From Phytopythium helicoides (lineage: Eukaryota > Oomycota > Peronosporomycetes > Pythiales > Pythiaceae), in assembly GCA_024867545.1 (NCBI GenBank), contig JANFNE010000023.1, forward strand, positions 124,001 through 188,000: 64,000 bases of DNA. The letters run 5' to 3'. The position numbers and the translations under genes were made by a program. Positions 1 to 9,708 of this stretch are shown piece after piece (position 1 is the stretch's first letter; each line of letters begins with the position of its first letter). The notes under the pieces were generated by a model, which saw nothing but the letters and a program-made list of their open reading frames with translations, ran no database searches and was not told the origin of the DNA.

Positions 1-3000
1 TCAGCTGAGTCGTATTGCTGGCAGCTCGTTTTGAGTCGAACTCCAATGGAGGCAGCGAATCAGATGGAATCGTCACGCCTTCACGTTTCAAGTCGGACTT
101 CAAACGTGCTTTCAAAGAGCTACGCTCAAACAAACCGACAAAGTCGATCTTCGAGGAGGAAACATCACCGTTGTCCGAGTCACTGCCGCTTCCCCTGCCG
201 CTGCTACCACTCTCGTCACCACCACCACCACTCACACCAGCACCAATCACGTCCAACATCCACGCAGCAGGATTGTACCCGTCACGAAGCTTCGGCACAC
301 CCTCGATCGACTCAAAGTACGAAATCATCTCGCGAGCATCGTCCTTGAGATCGCCAAAGAATACCGTCTCGCCGCCACGCTTCAGCAGCAACAAGTTGTC
401 GAACACCTGGAAGACCTCGAACGACGGCTGATGGATCGTGCACACGACGGTGCGACCCGTGTCCGCCACCTTGCGTACGCCGTCCATGATGTGTTTGGCT
501 GCACGCGCGTCCAGACCACTGGTCGGCTCATCCAAGAAGAGTACACTCGGTTGCGCAGCCAACTCCACGCCGATCGTCAAGCGCTTCAGCTGCTCCATGG
601 AACTACCTCGGATGATCTTGTCGGCGATGGGAGACAGATCGAGCAGCTCCAGACACTCGTTCACGGCGTCCAGCTTGTGGCTGTCGGGGACGTCGGCGCC
701 TTGACGCAAGAACGCGCTGAATGTCAGTGCCTCTCGGAACGTCGCTGCATCCGAATGCACGTCCATCTGCTCACAGTATCCCGTGCATCGTCGGATGGCG
801 AGATCCGTGGCGGGGTACCCGTTGAGTAGTATTTGTCCCTGGATCTTGCCTCCGGTCTTGCGTCCGGCGATGACGTCCATGAGGGTGGTTTTTCCAGCTC
901 CGGACGATCCCATGAGTGCTGTGATGGTTTTCGGGAGTGCGTATCCGCTGACTCCCTTGAGGAGGTCGATGGACTGTTTGGGCTTCTTAGGGTCGGGGAC
1001 GGAGTACCATAGGTCTGTGAACGCGACGGTGACCGGTTGAACGACGTGGTGGGAGTTGATGTGGACGTTTACTGGAACGATAGCAGACGTGATCAATGTC
1101 GATGTTTGCTGCTTCGGAGTTGTGATCTGTTGGAAATCCGCGTCGCTAGTGGTAACTGAGCTCTCATTCGTGTCGGTTGTCGTGGTACTGTTTTTGTTGT
1201 TCCCGATGTGAACGTGTTCAGGCGCTTCAAATCGTCGGTATTCTAGCGCGAAATACGTTAAAGTCATGAAGACAGCATAAGTGATCACCAAGTAGCCCAG
1301 TCCAGCCCAAATCCAAATCTTGTCGGAGGGAATATCGTACGAAGAGAGGAGATATTCGCCCATAGTCGTGCCATGCATTGAGCAGTAGTCAATCCCGTTG
1401 TAGACACACACATCGATCGACTCATGGCGCATCTGAAGCACGGCCATTCCGCGGAAAATCCACGCAATTGGATTCGCCCAGTACAACCAGATGAGGTAGA
1501 CTGGAATGTGGCCCTTGGTGACCACAAATCCGCTGAATATGACGTAGACCAAGACTGAGAGCATACCCAAAGGCTCTGCTACCCTGGTGCTGGGGCTAAT
1601 AGACGCGACAACGAAAAACCACGATGAAAATGTCAGATTCGCCAGGAAGAGGAAGAGCTCGAACAAGAAAAAGCTTCCAGCAACAGGCACAAAGCCACAC
1701 ATCCAGTAGATGAGTGTTCCACACACAATTGTCTCGAATGTAACGAGAGGAAGCTGGCAAATCTGATTAGCGACAAGATATGACGAAGTGTGGTAGAAGT
1801 TTGCGCCACGTTGCTTGTAGAAGATATTTCGAGTAGCCATGAATGCTGGACTCTCATTTGAGCGGCCGATTGCGAGAAAAATGGCTGTAACAAAAGTCAC
1901 ACCGAAGACAACCTGGACTTTGGTTGGGTCGAACTGGTAATAGAGCGACCCGTAGAGCAATCCCACGATAAGAACGGTAACAGCTCTTGCAAGCATGTAC
2001 GCTCGGTTGCGGAAAACAATCTTTGACTGCTGCCTCAGCAGCGTCAATATACTCTCCCAGAGAGATTGATGGAACTCGCGCAAAATGGTGATATCGTTCT
2101 GGTTCTCAAATCTCTCAGACGAGGAAAGCGGTGAGTTCATCTTCTCTAGCATCAACAGGTTGACTTGAGATGCAGTAAATGCGTCTGCATATTCTGCTGG
2201 GGTGGTTGGGACGCTCAACGTTTTTGCTCTCGCGGACGATTCCAAGTACTGAAATTGCTTGCGCGTGCCGAGGTCCACAAGAAAGTCAGCAGTGTCCCGA
2301 TGAGCCGGACAAGTGTAGCCGATGCTGTCAAAATGTTGAAGCACTTGGTCGGTTGGGCCGTGGTACATGACCTCTCCGTCATTCAGCAGAAGTACATTGT
2401 CGAATAATTGGAAGATCTCAGGAGATGGTTGAAGCAGTGCCATCACAACGGTCTTCCGACGTGCCTTGGCGACCTTGCGCTGAGCGGATATGATGTCAAA
2501 TGCAGCTGCACTGTCGAGGCCGTTGGTGATTTCGTCCATGAGTAAGATACACTTGTCTCCGAAGAGCATCTCACCGACTGTGACGCGTTTGCGCTCGCCG
2601 CCAGACACACCACGAACCATCACGTTTCCGACAATCGTATCTTGACATCCTTCGAGTCCAAGCTGGCGGATTACAGAATCTGGGTCGTCCGTCAAGAGAC
2701 CATCAGAAGAGCCTTCTGACTGTTTCTTGAAAGCAATTTTCGAGCGGCCTCCACCAAATGCGTGAGCGATCTCGAGCGTCTCGCGAACGGTGAGCAGTGG
2801 AAAGTGTGTGTCTTGTTGCGTTGCGTAGGCTGCATACTGGGGGAGTTTCCTTAGAATCAATGCCTGTTCAGCTCCGCTGTAGGTGATATCTCCCTCAACT
2901 TTGACACCCTTCGAGACTGGGAAGCGTCCTGCGAGTACCTTGAGTAGAGTTGACTTGCCGGATCCAGGCTGACCGAGAATGAGCGTCATTGTGCCCGGTT

Positions 3001-3226
3001 CGAAGACGCCCGATACATTCTTGAGGATTTCTTTGGTCACCACGTGTTTCTTTGGCCCTGCAAATTTCTTCTTGAGCGCACGGGGCAGGGTTGGAAGCTG
3101 GCTCGTCGATGATCCCTCTTTGCTTGAGACTACGATATCCGCTGTGATACTGAGGTTGGAATACTGGACACGAAGCCCGTGGAATTCCTCCCGCACTCTT
3201 AACTCTGGCGCTGGCTGGTACGCCAT
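1..3226 (-). CDS. PDR-type ABCG transporter, 3' end cut off by the window edge
   Basis: Full-size ABC transporter of the pleiotropic drug resistance (ABCG) class, an ATP-driven plasma-membrane exporter of lipophilic compounds. The minus strand is open from 3373 to position 1. The first in-frame ATG is at 3226; oomycete PDR proteins usually have a longer N-terminus, so a missed 5' exon is possible. Order seen: first nucleotide-binding domain with Walker A LGQPGSGKS (near 2955), signature VSGGERKR and Walker B ILLMDEITNGLD; a membrane block of about six helices (about 2080-1270); second domain with Walker A GSSGAGKTT, a variant signature ending QLKRLTIGVELA, and Walker B VLFLDEPTSGLD. The second membrane domain lies beyond the left edge. 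A Ser/Gly/Asp-rich insert follows the second domain near 180-240. The class assignment is secure; the substrate cannot be inferred. Confidence 0.93.
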   Translation of the reverse strand, partial: MAYQPAPELRVREEFHGLRVQYSNLSITADIVVSSKEGSSTSQLPTLPRALKKKFAGPKKHVVTKEILKNVSGVFEPGTMTLILGQPGSGKSTLLKVLAGRFPVSKGVKVEGDITYSGAEQALILRKLPQYAAYATQQDTHFPLLTVRETLEIAHAFGGGRSKIAFKKQSEGSSDGLLTDDPDSVIRQLGLEGCQDTIVGNVMVRGVSGGERKRVTVGEMLFGDKCILLMDEITNGLDSAAAFDIISAQRKVAKARRKTVVMALLQPSPEIFQLFDNVLLLNDGEVMYHGPTDQVLQHFDSIGYTCPAHRDTADFLVDLGTRKQFQYLESSARAKTLSVPTTPAEYADAFTASQVNLLMLEKMNSPLSSSERFENQNDITILREFHQSLWESILTLLRQQSKIVFRNRAYMLARAVTVLIVGLLYGSLYYQFDPTKVQVVFGVTFVTAIFLAIGRSNESPAFMATRNIFYKQRGANFYHTSSYLVANQICQLPLVTFETIVCGTLIYWMCGFVPVAGSFFLFELFLFLANLTFSSWFFVVASISPSTRVAEPLGMLSVLVYVIFSGFVVTKGHIPVYLIWLYWANPIAWIFRGMAVLQMRHESIDVCVYNGIDYCSMHGTTMGEYLLSSYDIPSDKIWIWAGLGYLVITYAVFMTLTYFALEYRRFEAPEHVHIGNNKNSTTTTDTNESSVTTSDADFQQITTPKQQTSTLITSAIVPVNVHINSHHVVQPVTVAFTDLWYSVPDPKKPKQSIDLLKGVSGYALPKTITALMGSSGAGKTTLMDVIAGRKTGGKIQGQILLNGYPATDLAIRRCTGYCEQMDVHSDAATFREALTFSAFLRQGADVPDSHKLDAVNECLELLDLSPIADKIIRGSSMEQLKRLTIGVELAAQPSVLFLDEPTSGLDARAAKHIMDGVRKVADTGRTVVCTIHQPSFEVFQVFDNLLLLKRGGETVFFGDLKDDAREMISYFESIEGVPKLRDGYNPAAWMLDVIGAGVSGGGGDESGSSGRGSGSDSDNGDVSSSKIDFVGLFERSSLKARLKSDLKREGVTIPSDSLPPLEFDSKRAASNTTQL

Positions 3227-3664
3227 GGCCGCTTTTGCGCGGGGGCTGGTGGTGGCGTCCGCGAAGATTGAGAAGTGAGCACCGATGTGGAAGAATCGTT
3301 TCGCGACGATAGCTATCACAACACCACACTGATAGTCGAAATTCCAGCCATGTGCATGATATCTAACACCATCTCAGCTCCAAAATTCAGCGGGGACTCC
3401 ATATGCCGGATTTGAAGCTTCAGGTCACTCAACAATCGACATTGGCTGAGGAATCTCGGACACCGAGCTCACTGCTGGGGTTCTGAGATGAAAATCATGC
3501 ACGAACAAATGGTGTAGCCATTGCACCATTACACTCCCCGGTTCACGCCAGTCTGAGCCTTTTGTATTCAGTTGTATCACCGCGTTGACAAGTCACGACC
3601 ACGCCAATCGCTTTCCAATCGCAACAACGTGCTCTCAACTTGACGAGAACTATCCATCACAAAC
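3227..3664. other. intergenic spacer between ABC transporter and GH1 gene
   Basis: About 440 bases with no supportable gene. The ABC transporter frame stays open to 3373, so part of this stretch may be 5' UTR or an unrecognised first coding exon. No repeat or structured RNA was seen. Confidence 0.5.
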
Positions 3665-5389
3665 CTACTCGCGTGGGAGGAGGCTCTCGTAGCCGGCACG
3701 GCGATGGCGCTTAACTAGCACTGCAGCAGCAGCGACAGCGCCTACGACAGCGACAACTCCGACCGTGATGCCAACCGTGTAACTCGAGCTCGATGTCGAG
3801 GTAGCGACAGCACGCGTGCTCTCAAGCTCGCTCCATCCATCCAGACATCGGGTTGACGCCACCTTCGCGAACCACTTGGCGGCCGGCCGCGGAGTACGGG
3901 CGAGGTCCGTAGCCTTCGGCTCGTAAAAGTCCGGCGACCCAGCCTCCGACGTGAAGTTGATCGAGAAGAGGCCGAAACGAGGAGCGTATGAACCCCACTC
4001 GTAGTTGTCGAGTAGGGACCACGCGGTGTAGCCAATAACGGGGAGCTTCTCCTCCACAATGGCCTTGTAGACCTGCTCAACAAAGACCTTGAAGAACTTG
4101 AGCTGTTCCATGTTGTCGGAGTCGTCGTGGCCGCACCACCCGTTCTCCGTGAGGAGAATGTCAACTGTCGGATCGTGGGCGTGCACCCACTTCATGTACG
4201 CGAGGTATCCAGGCGGGTAGCCCGTGTAGTTCTCGCAGTACTTGTTGCCGTACTTGTCAGGTGTGCCCTGCATCGAGCCTGGCACGAGGTGCGTCTGGTC
4301 TACACCCTTGTCAGCCGGCCAGCCAGGCAGCAGTGACGAGCACGGCACCGTGGAGGTCGCCGAGTCGCAGTCCGTGACACCGTTCGAGCCGTAGTGGTTG
4401 AGCATGAAGAGATCGTATGAGCCCTTCAACATCGCCGACTCCTCAGCCGTGAACGAAGGCAGGCGTGAGCCCGCACGCTCACGCATGACAGCAGGGTAGT
4501 CTCCGCTGACAACTGGCTGGAGGAACCAGCCCATGTCGAACTGCATCGCGCGCTCTGCAGCTTCGACGTCCTTCGGGTTCGAGGCGTCGAGCGGGTAGTA
4601 GTACTGCGACACCAGCACAATGCCGATACGGGCCTTGTCGTTGATAACGCTCTTCGCCTTGAGCTCGCGGAAGAGCTTTACCGACTTGGCATGTGACACA
4701 AGCAGGTTCTTGGACGCAATGTACGCCTGGGTGTCCGAGCCCGAGTAGCCGGGAGCGTGGATGCCCATGGCGTAGCCATACCCGACCGTAGAAATGGGCT
4801 CATTGAACGTCGTCCAGAGATTGATCTTGTGGCCGAACTCGTGATAGATCAGGTCCGAGTACTGGACAAAGTGGTCCTGGATCTCGGCGTTCAGCCACCC
4901 AGGAGGGTCCAACTGCGTCTGCAGCTCCGACGGAAGGTCCCAGTGGTAGATCGTCAAGATAGGCTCGATGCCGTTGGCATTGATCTCATCCACCAATGAG
5001 TGGTAGAACGCGACACCTTCGGGGTTGACCTTCATGCGGCGAGTCGCTGGGTCCCAGTTCATGATACGCGACCACGAAATCGAGAAGCGGAACGACTGCA
5101 GACCTGCGTCCTTCATCAGCTTGATGTCGCTCTTGTAGCGGTGGTAGAAATCAACAGCTACGTTGGCGCAGAGGTAGCCTTCCTTCTCGCGGCAGAAGTC
5201 GTCCCAGATGCTGGACGTTCGTCCGCCCTCCTTGACAGCACCTTCGACCTGGTACGAGGCAGTCGCCGAGCCGAACATGAAGTCGTCAGGGAAGCATCGC
5301 GGCTGGGCAGCTTGGACCGATGTCGACGTCGAGGTGAGCAGTGCCGTGGTGGCGGCGGCGAGTGCAGCGATGCAAGTGAAGATCCGCAT
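3665..5389 (-). CDS. secreted, membrane-tailed GH1 beta-glucosidase
   Basis: Glycoside hydrolase family 1 enzyme, 574 aa, expected to hydrolyse beta-glucosides (cellobiose or plant glycosides) by the retaining mechanism. The start at 5389 was chosen because it gives a clean signal peptide (MRIFTCIAALAAATTALLTS...); the frame is open further upstream but that extension is charged and would bury the signal. GH1 landmarks: SATASYQVEG near the N-terminus, acid/base motif TFNEP near residue 195, nucleophile motif TENG near residue 413, and WSLLDNYEW in the C-terminal third. The protein ends with a Ser/Thr-rich linker, a hydrophobic segment (about 20 residues of Val/Ala/Gly) and a short basic tail KRHRRAG, which suggests a type I membrane anchor facing outside. 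Family assignment is firm; physiological substrate is unknown. Confidence 0.93.
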   Translation of the reverse strand: MRIFTCIAALAAATTALLTSTSTSVQAAQPRCFPDDFMFGSATASYQVEGAVKEGGRTSSIWDDFCREKEGYLCANVAVDFYHRYKSDIKLMKDAGLQSFRFSISWSRIMNWDPATRRMKVNPEGVAFYHSLVDEINANGIEPILTIYHWDLPSELQTQLDPPGWLNAEIQDHFVQYSDLIYHEFGHKINLWTTFNEPISTVGYGYAMGIHAPGYSGSDTQAYIASKNLLVSHAKSVKLFRELKAKSVINDKARIGIVLVSQYYYPLDASNPKDVEAAERAMQFDMGWFLQPVVSGDYPAVMRERAGSRLPSFTAEESAMLKGSYDLFMLNHYGSNGVTDCDSATSTVPCSSLLPGWPADKGVDQTHLVPGSMQGTPDKYGNKYCENYTGYPPGYLAYMKWVHAHDPTVDILLTENGWCGHDDSDNMEQLKFFKVFVEQVYKAIVEEKLPVIGYTAWSLLDNYEWGSYAPRFGLFSINFTSEAGSPDFYEPKATDLARTPRPAAKWFAKVASTRCLDGWSELESTRAVATSTSSSSYTVGITVGVVAVVGAVAAAAVLVKRHRRAGYESLLPRE

Positions 5390-6111
5390 GGCTGGAGGTC
5401 TCTGGTCTGGTCGAAGCAAATCAGGAACTGAGGGAGATCGGAGCACCAGTGACCGATGTCATTGTGTGTAGAGACGCTTTGGTGAGCATTGACGCCGTGG
5501 ATGAAGTGAGCTTTGCTTATGTCTTGGCTGATAGACATAAGCACAGGATCGTGGACTCTGCGCATCCATAGCCAGGGCCACCACACGGTCTCGCCATACT
5601 CGCTCCAAGTAAGGAGCTGCATCTTCAAGCACATGCATGGTGTGTGGATGCACCTGAATACGGCACGATTATCCCTGCATCCCGCAATCCCGACTGTCTT
5701 GCTCTGATAGCGACAATCACGCGTGAGCACGTGTTTCTTTGTCTGTGGAACTCCACACACCAGTCCTCCACATAGAGTCGCTGCTGTGATTGACCAGGGC
5801 AAATGGCTTTGAAAGTTCTTAGCGTTCGTTCCTCGTGTCCTTCGATACGCTTTCTTGCATTCGCCGATAGCTCATGTGTCAATCGACTCAAATCGCAGAT
5901 GTCACCCCGTGTCGAACCAACTCACGCCACCTGCAACAAGGTTGCGACCACTTCCTGCAGTTGCGATGGCCACGCCCGACTCTCGGTTCGGTTTGCGAGG
6001 CTTTCACGTCCCCCGCTTTCCATCAATCCAAGAAAACCCGCCACCACTTGCAGGTAGTCAAAACAGTCGTAGCTAGTAGTCAAATTTCTGCATCTTCCGG
6101 TTGAAGACATC
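5390..6111. other. intergenic region, divergent promoter space
   Basis: About 720 bases between the divergently transcribed GH1 and LRR-A genes. Only antisense or short open frames without family features occur here. No repeat was recognised. Confidence 0.5.
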
Positions 6112-8493
6112 ATGGCGATGCCTGGCAACGACGCCGTGGAGCGCGCCGCCGTCGCGCTCTGCCGCGCTCTGTACGGCCGCGTGGCACTCGAGCCCTTGTA
6201 TCCACTCGCTGAACACGCGTTGGCTCCTTTTCCCGCTCCCCGCATCTCTGTGCGCCTCGCGAGTGACGAGAACGAGCACCAGGAGCACAAGATGACGCAG
6301 TTGGTTCGCCGCCTTGAGGCGGTTGCGGTGCTCAGCTCGCTGGCGACGACGCGCGGGTTCTCGTGGCGCAGCAACGCGCGGTTTTGGCTGCGGTTGCTGC
6401 GCAGAGCGTGCGGAGCGCACAACTGCGAGCGGTTTTTCGACTCGCGCGTGGTCGCGAGGGAGAACGCAGAGCTCGAGGCGCAGCAAGGCGCCTTGATATC
6501 CAAGTCTCGCGCGCGATCCGTCGCGGCTCAGAGAGCTGTGCTGGAGTGGGAGCGAGTGGAGAATGATGCGTGGCTGAGAGACGACGATGTGCTGAGCTTT
6601 GTGCTTGACTGCTCCTACATGGACCTGACGCCGCAAGTGGTGAGCGCGCTGCGGCGTTTGTTGATGGCAAAGGCCAAGACGCACAAACCTGGGTGGAGCT
6701 TTGGATTCGTCAAAGCCATGAAGATGCTGGGGTCAGTCTCGAGGTCGAGACGAGTGTCGAAGATTGACGTAGCGCTCCGATTCAACCGGTGTCAGCTTCA
6801 TCCAGGCAGCCTTACCGCTTTGAGAGATGTGCTTCGGGATGTGTACGAGCGAGAAAAGCACAGTCGCAGCTACCTCACTGCTCAGTATCGCTTCGTGCCA
6901 GAGTCAAGTGTGGCAAGAGTTTACCGTCAGCAGCTCAATGACACCCCAGTTGAATGGGAGTGGCTCCTGTTCAACATCACGCAATTAGATTTGAGCTCTA
7001 CGCGGATGGAAAGCAACGACCTCGCACATCTTTCAGACATTGTGCGCTCTTGCCCGCTGCACGAACTGGTGCTCAACTCTGTCTTTCTGAGCTCACTGGC
7101 GACACAGCTAGATCCTTCGTTTGGTCGTCTTACAATCGAGTGTGTTCGAGGCAAACAGTTACGGTCAATTAGGCAGCTTTCTCTCGACTTGAACGTTCTG
7201 TCAGAGGGGCATCTAGAATCGCTCTTCTCGTGCCTTCACAATGGAGAAGGCAGCAGCAGCACCGGAAAAAGAGCATTCTGGAGCAGCATTCGCTCGCTGT
7301 CGCTTGAAAATGCTTTTGGCGGGTCTCCAATACATTCGTTACGTCCGTGGATTTGGATTGCTTTTGGCATCTATCATGCAAATTCAAAGTCGACTCTGAC
7401 ACATTTGAACCTCTCGAGAAATATCATTCGGCTTGAAGACGTCACTGCTGCTTTGCATTTGGTAAACCATCGTTTGACTCCGTACGCAGACTGCTTTCAG
7501 GGGAGAGTCTGTACCGGGCATAACGAGTTACGACACCTTCGCCACGCGATACTGGCTCCAGACACGTTGTTGTATCCGACTGACAAGCCGCCAAGACATG
7601 ACAGACATGCTAAACCTCGCCAAAAAGACGACCAGCACCCAATCAATGTGAACGATGTTTGCACTGTTTACGCGGTGCAGAGTGAATCAAAGTGGATGCG
7701 CTTGCTCGTGCCAGGATACGGTTTACTTTGGGCTCAATCATCTCAAACCACGCAACCTCACGACCGAATCGGTGAGGTTTCGCTGCAAAAGTCAAGATTG
7801 ACGAAGCTAGAGATGAATTCCATGTCGAACGGTAACGAAAGCGATCCTGTCCGTGTACCTCTAATCATGTGGATCGCCATGGCCGGTAAACACCTGAGAG
7901 AGCTGCATTTGCGGTCCAACCCGCTTGAAGAATCCGATCTTGCTGCCATTATGACAACTTGCCCAGCACTTACCCACCTCGATGTTGAAGACTGTAGGCT
8001 CCATAGCATTCAGCCTCTCGTAGATTCCCGTCTGGGCAATCTGGAGACGCTCAATCTCGCCGAGAACAACATCAGTGGGCGGGAAGTCGTGGAGTTATGT
8101 CGCATTCTTCGAGTCGAACGCAGCGCACCTGGTGCCATCGCTGCTTTTGACCGACCACCGTCCAAGCTTGCGGTTCTTCACTTGGAGTTCAACCCGATCG
8201 AGCGAGCTGGTGGTCAGAGCCTGCTGCGTGTCTTCACAAGTGGAAATCGCACACTTCGGTACTTGTCGCTCGACACGACGCAGGACACCGACCGTGAGCT
8301 TCAGTATCGATTGAACCGGCACAATGGCGAAGTGCTGGGCATTCGAGAGCTAACACCGGCTCACCGCGCTGCTTTGCTCAGTGTCGGGTATAGCTCGTTC
8401 CCAAGCCTTCAACGATTCGACCGGCCTGTGCTTGAGCTCATCGGGTCGTACGCTGCTGAGCGGACCCTCCGTCATATCGAGTGGAAGAAGTAG
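6112..8493 (+). CDS. LRR-like oomycete protein A (paralogous family member)
   Basis: Intronless 793-aa protein with scattered leucine-rich-repeat units, for example LTHLNLSRNIIRLEDV, LRELHLRSNPLEESDL and LETLNLAENNISGREV, in the ribonuclease-inhibitor-like style. There is no signal peptide or membrane segment, so it is probably cytosolic or nuclear. A non-LRR block near residue 533 carries VPGYGLLW, and the C-terminus ends in a short helix before RHIEWKK. The same arrangement recurs in two other genes of this window (at 35980 and 49210). The ATG at 6112 is the first in frame. It converges on the elicitin gene with a 70-base gap. Its function is unknown; LRRs imply protein binding. Confidence 0.85.
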   Translation: MAMPGNDAVERAAVALCRALYGRVALEPLYPLAEHALAPFPAPRISVRLASDENEHQEHKMTQLVRRLEAVAVLSSLATTRGFSWRSNARFWLRLLRRACGAHNCERFFDSRVVARENAELEAQQGALISKSRARSVAAQRAVLEWERVENDAWLRDDDVLSFVLDCSYMDLTPQVVSALRRLLMAKAKTHKPGWSFGFVKAMKMLGSVSRSRRVSKIDVALRFNRCQLHPGSLTALRDVLRDVYEREKHSRSYLTAQYRFVPESSVARVYRQQLNDTPVEWEWLLFNITQLDLSSTRMESNDLAHLSDIVRSCPLHELVLNSVFLSSLATQLDPSFGRLTIECVRGKQLRSIRQLSLDLNVLSEGHLESLFSCLHNGEGSSSTGKRAFWSSIRSLSLENAFGGSPIHSLRPWIWIAFGIYHANSKSTLTHLNLSRNIIRLEDVTAALHLVNHRLTPYADCFQGRVCTGHNELRHLRHAILAPDTLLYPTDKPPRHDRHAKPRQKDDQHPINVNDVCTVYAVQSESKWMRLLVPGYGLLWAQSSQTTQPHDRIGEVSLQKSRLTKLEMNSMSNGNESDPVRVPLIMWIAMAGKHLRELHLRSNPLEESDLAAIMTTCPALTHLDVEDCRLHSIQPLVDSRLGNLETLNLAENNISGREVVELCRILRVERSAPGAIAAFDRPPSKLAVLHLEFNPIERAGGQSLLRVFTSGNRTLRYLSLDTTQDTDRELQYRLNRHNGEVLGIRELTPAHRAALLSVGYSSFPSLQRFDRPVLELIGSYAAERTLRHIEWKK

Positions 8494-8563
8494 GTTTCAA
8501 CAATGGTATTGGCAAATGAACGAACTGGTGAACTGCCATTACGACATGCACGCCACCTCAAAT

Positions 8564-9109
8564 CTACAGCAGAGCAGCGGAGACCGACAGAGCGGCGACG
8601 ATCGAGGCGCCGACAGCGACCGGAACGGCCGATGCGCTGGAGGAGCCCACGGATCCAGAGGCGCTGGCCGAGGCGTCGGTCGAGGCGTCCGAGCTGCCGC
8701 TGTCGTCGCCCACGGTCGTGTCTGCGCCGCTGGCGTCCTGCGATCCGACCGTCGTGTTGGAGGCGCCCGAGCCCGCCGAGATGTCGACGCCGAGCGTCCC
8801 GCAGTAGGCGACGATGGGGTCGAGCAGTTGGCTGACGAGCAGCAGCCCCGAGCCGACGGGCAGCGTGCAGTCGGGCGGGTTGGTGGCGAGCACGGCCTCG
8901 ATGAAGGCCACGCACGACTCGGTGTTGCAGAGCGACGTGAGCTGCTCGTTGGTCGGCGAGCCCGTGAGCGCCGACACGCTCACGTTGGACGCGGCCGAGC
9001 ACGCGCTGGCGTTCGGGTCGGCCACGAGCGCCGACAGCTCGGCGGTCGAGCAGGTCGCGGCGTTGGCGGAAGCGGCGAGCAGCGCGCAGACAGCGAAGAA
9101 GGTCTTCAT
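8564..9109 (-). CDS. elicitin-like secreted protein with predicted GPI anchor
   Basis: 181-aa elicitin family protein. Elicitins are small extracellular sterol- and lipid-binding proteins of Phytophthora and Pythium, recognised by some plants as a molecular pattern. Start 9109 gives a signal peptide beginning MKTFFAVCALLAASANA. The mature domain (about residues 19-117) has the six cysteines of the family (TC, AC, LC, SC, DC, YC), which would make three disulfides. A Ser/Thr/Asp/Gly-rich stretch follows (about 118-160) and the protein ends in a hydrophobic tail with no charged residue after it, the pattern of a GPI signal. An upstream in-frame extension lacks a signal sequence and was not used. 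Family call is strong; the anchor type is inferred. Confidence 0.92.
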   Translation of the reverse strand: MKTFFAVCALLAASANAATCSTAELSALVADPNASACSAASNVSVSALTGSPTNEQLTSLCNTESCVAFIEAVLATNPPDCTLPVGSGLLLVSQLLDPIVAYCGTLGVDISAGSGASNTTVGSQDASGADTTVGDDSGSSDASTDASASASGSVGSSSASAVPVAVGASIVAALSVSAALL

Positions 9110-9708
9110 GGCGGAAGGCTGGAGGAAGAAAGGAAGGAAGGAAGGAGCTTGGGTACTTGCGCAGGAGCCGGCGAGTTGGAGAATGAGGAAGGTGGCGGCG
9201 GGCAACAGTTGCCGTTACAGCCGGATCGAGCAGCCAGAGAGCGTCAGCGCGGCTTTCCGCGGGGTGTTTTGACAGAGGTTGGTGCTTTAAAATGATTTGG
9301 TGTACGGGTTCTGGCGGGATTGTGATGTATAAGTTTCAGAAGATGAGAGTTGGCAAAGAATGCCAACAACCTGCAGAAATTAGTGGAGAGCTTCGAATGG
9401 TTGGAGGATAGAATGGAAACGATTTGGTTTTGATCTGTGAAAAATGATGGGATTCTACATTTTGTGGTTTAGCTGGTCGATTTTGCTGTTTGCTGGAACG
9501 TTCCGTGGACAGCAAGCGGTGGTGCCTTGCTCCTCAGTGCCACAGTATTCAGCGCGCCATCTCCTGCATGCGTCACAGTGCGCTTCGCTGACTCGACAGG
9601 ATTTGTCCGTGAGCAGAGGCGGATCGTGATTCAGAGCCACGACGCCATGGCGGGGCGTTGCACACGGTGGACGCGTGAGGTGGAGGTGGCATACATAGTT
9701 GCGGGCGT
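9110..9708. other. intergenic region upstream of elicitin gene
   Basis: About 600 bases, relatively AT-rich from 9290 to 9440. No gene with family features was found. It holds the elicitin promoter on the minus strand and the 3' flank of MAT1. Confidence 0.5.

Noticed and set aside
3226..3373. N-terminal extension of the ABC transporter through the open frame to 3373
   Set aside because: No in-frame ATG and no similarity to PDR N-termini; more likely UTR or an intron edge.
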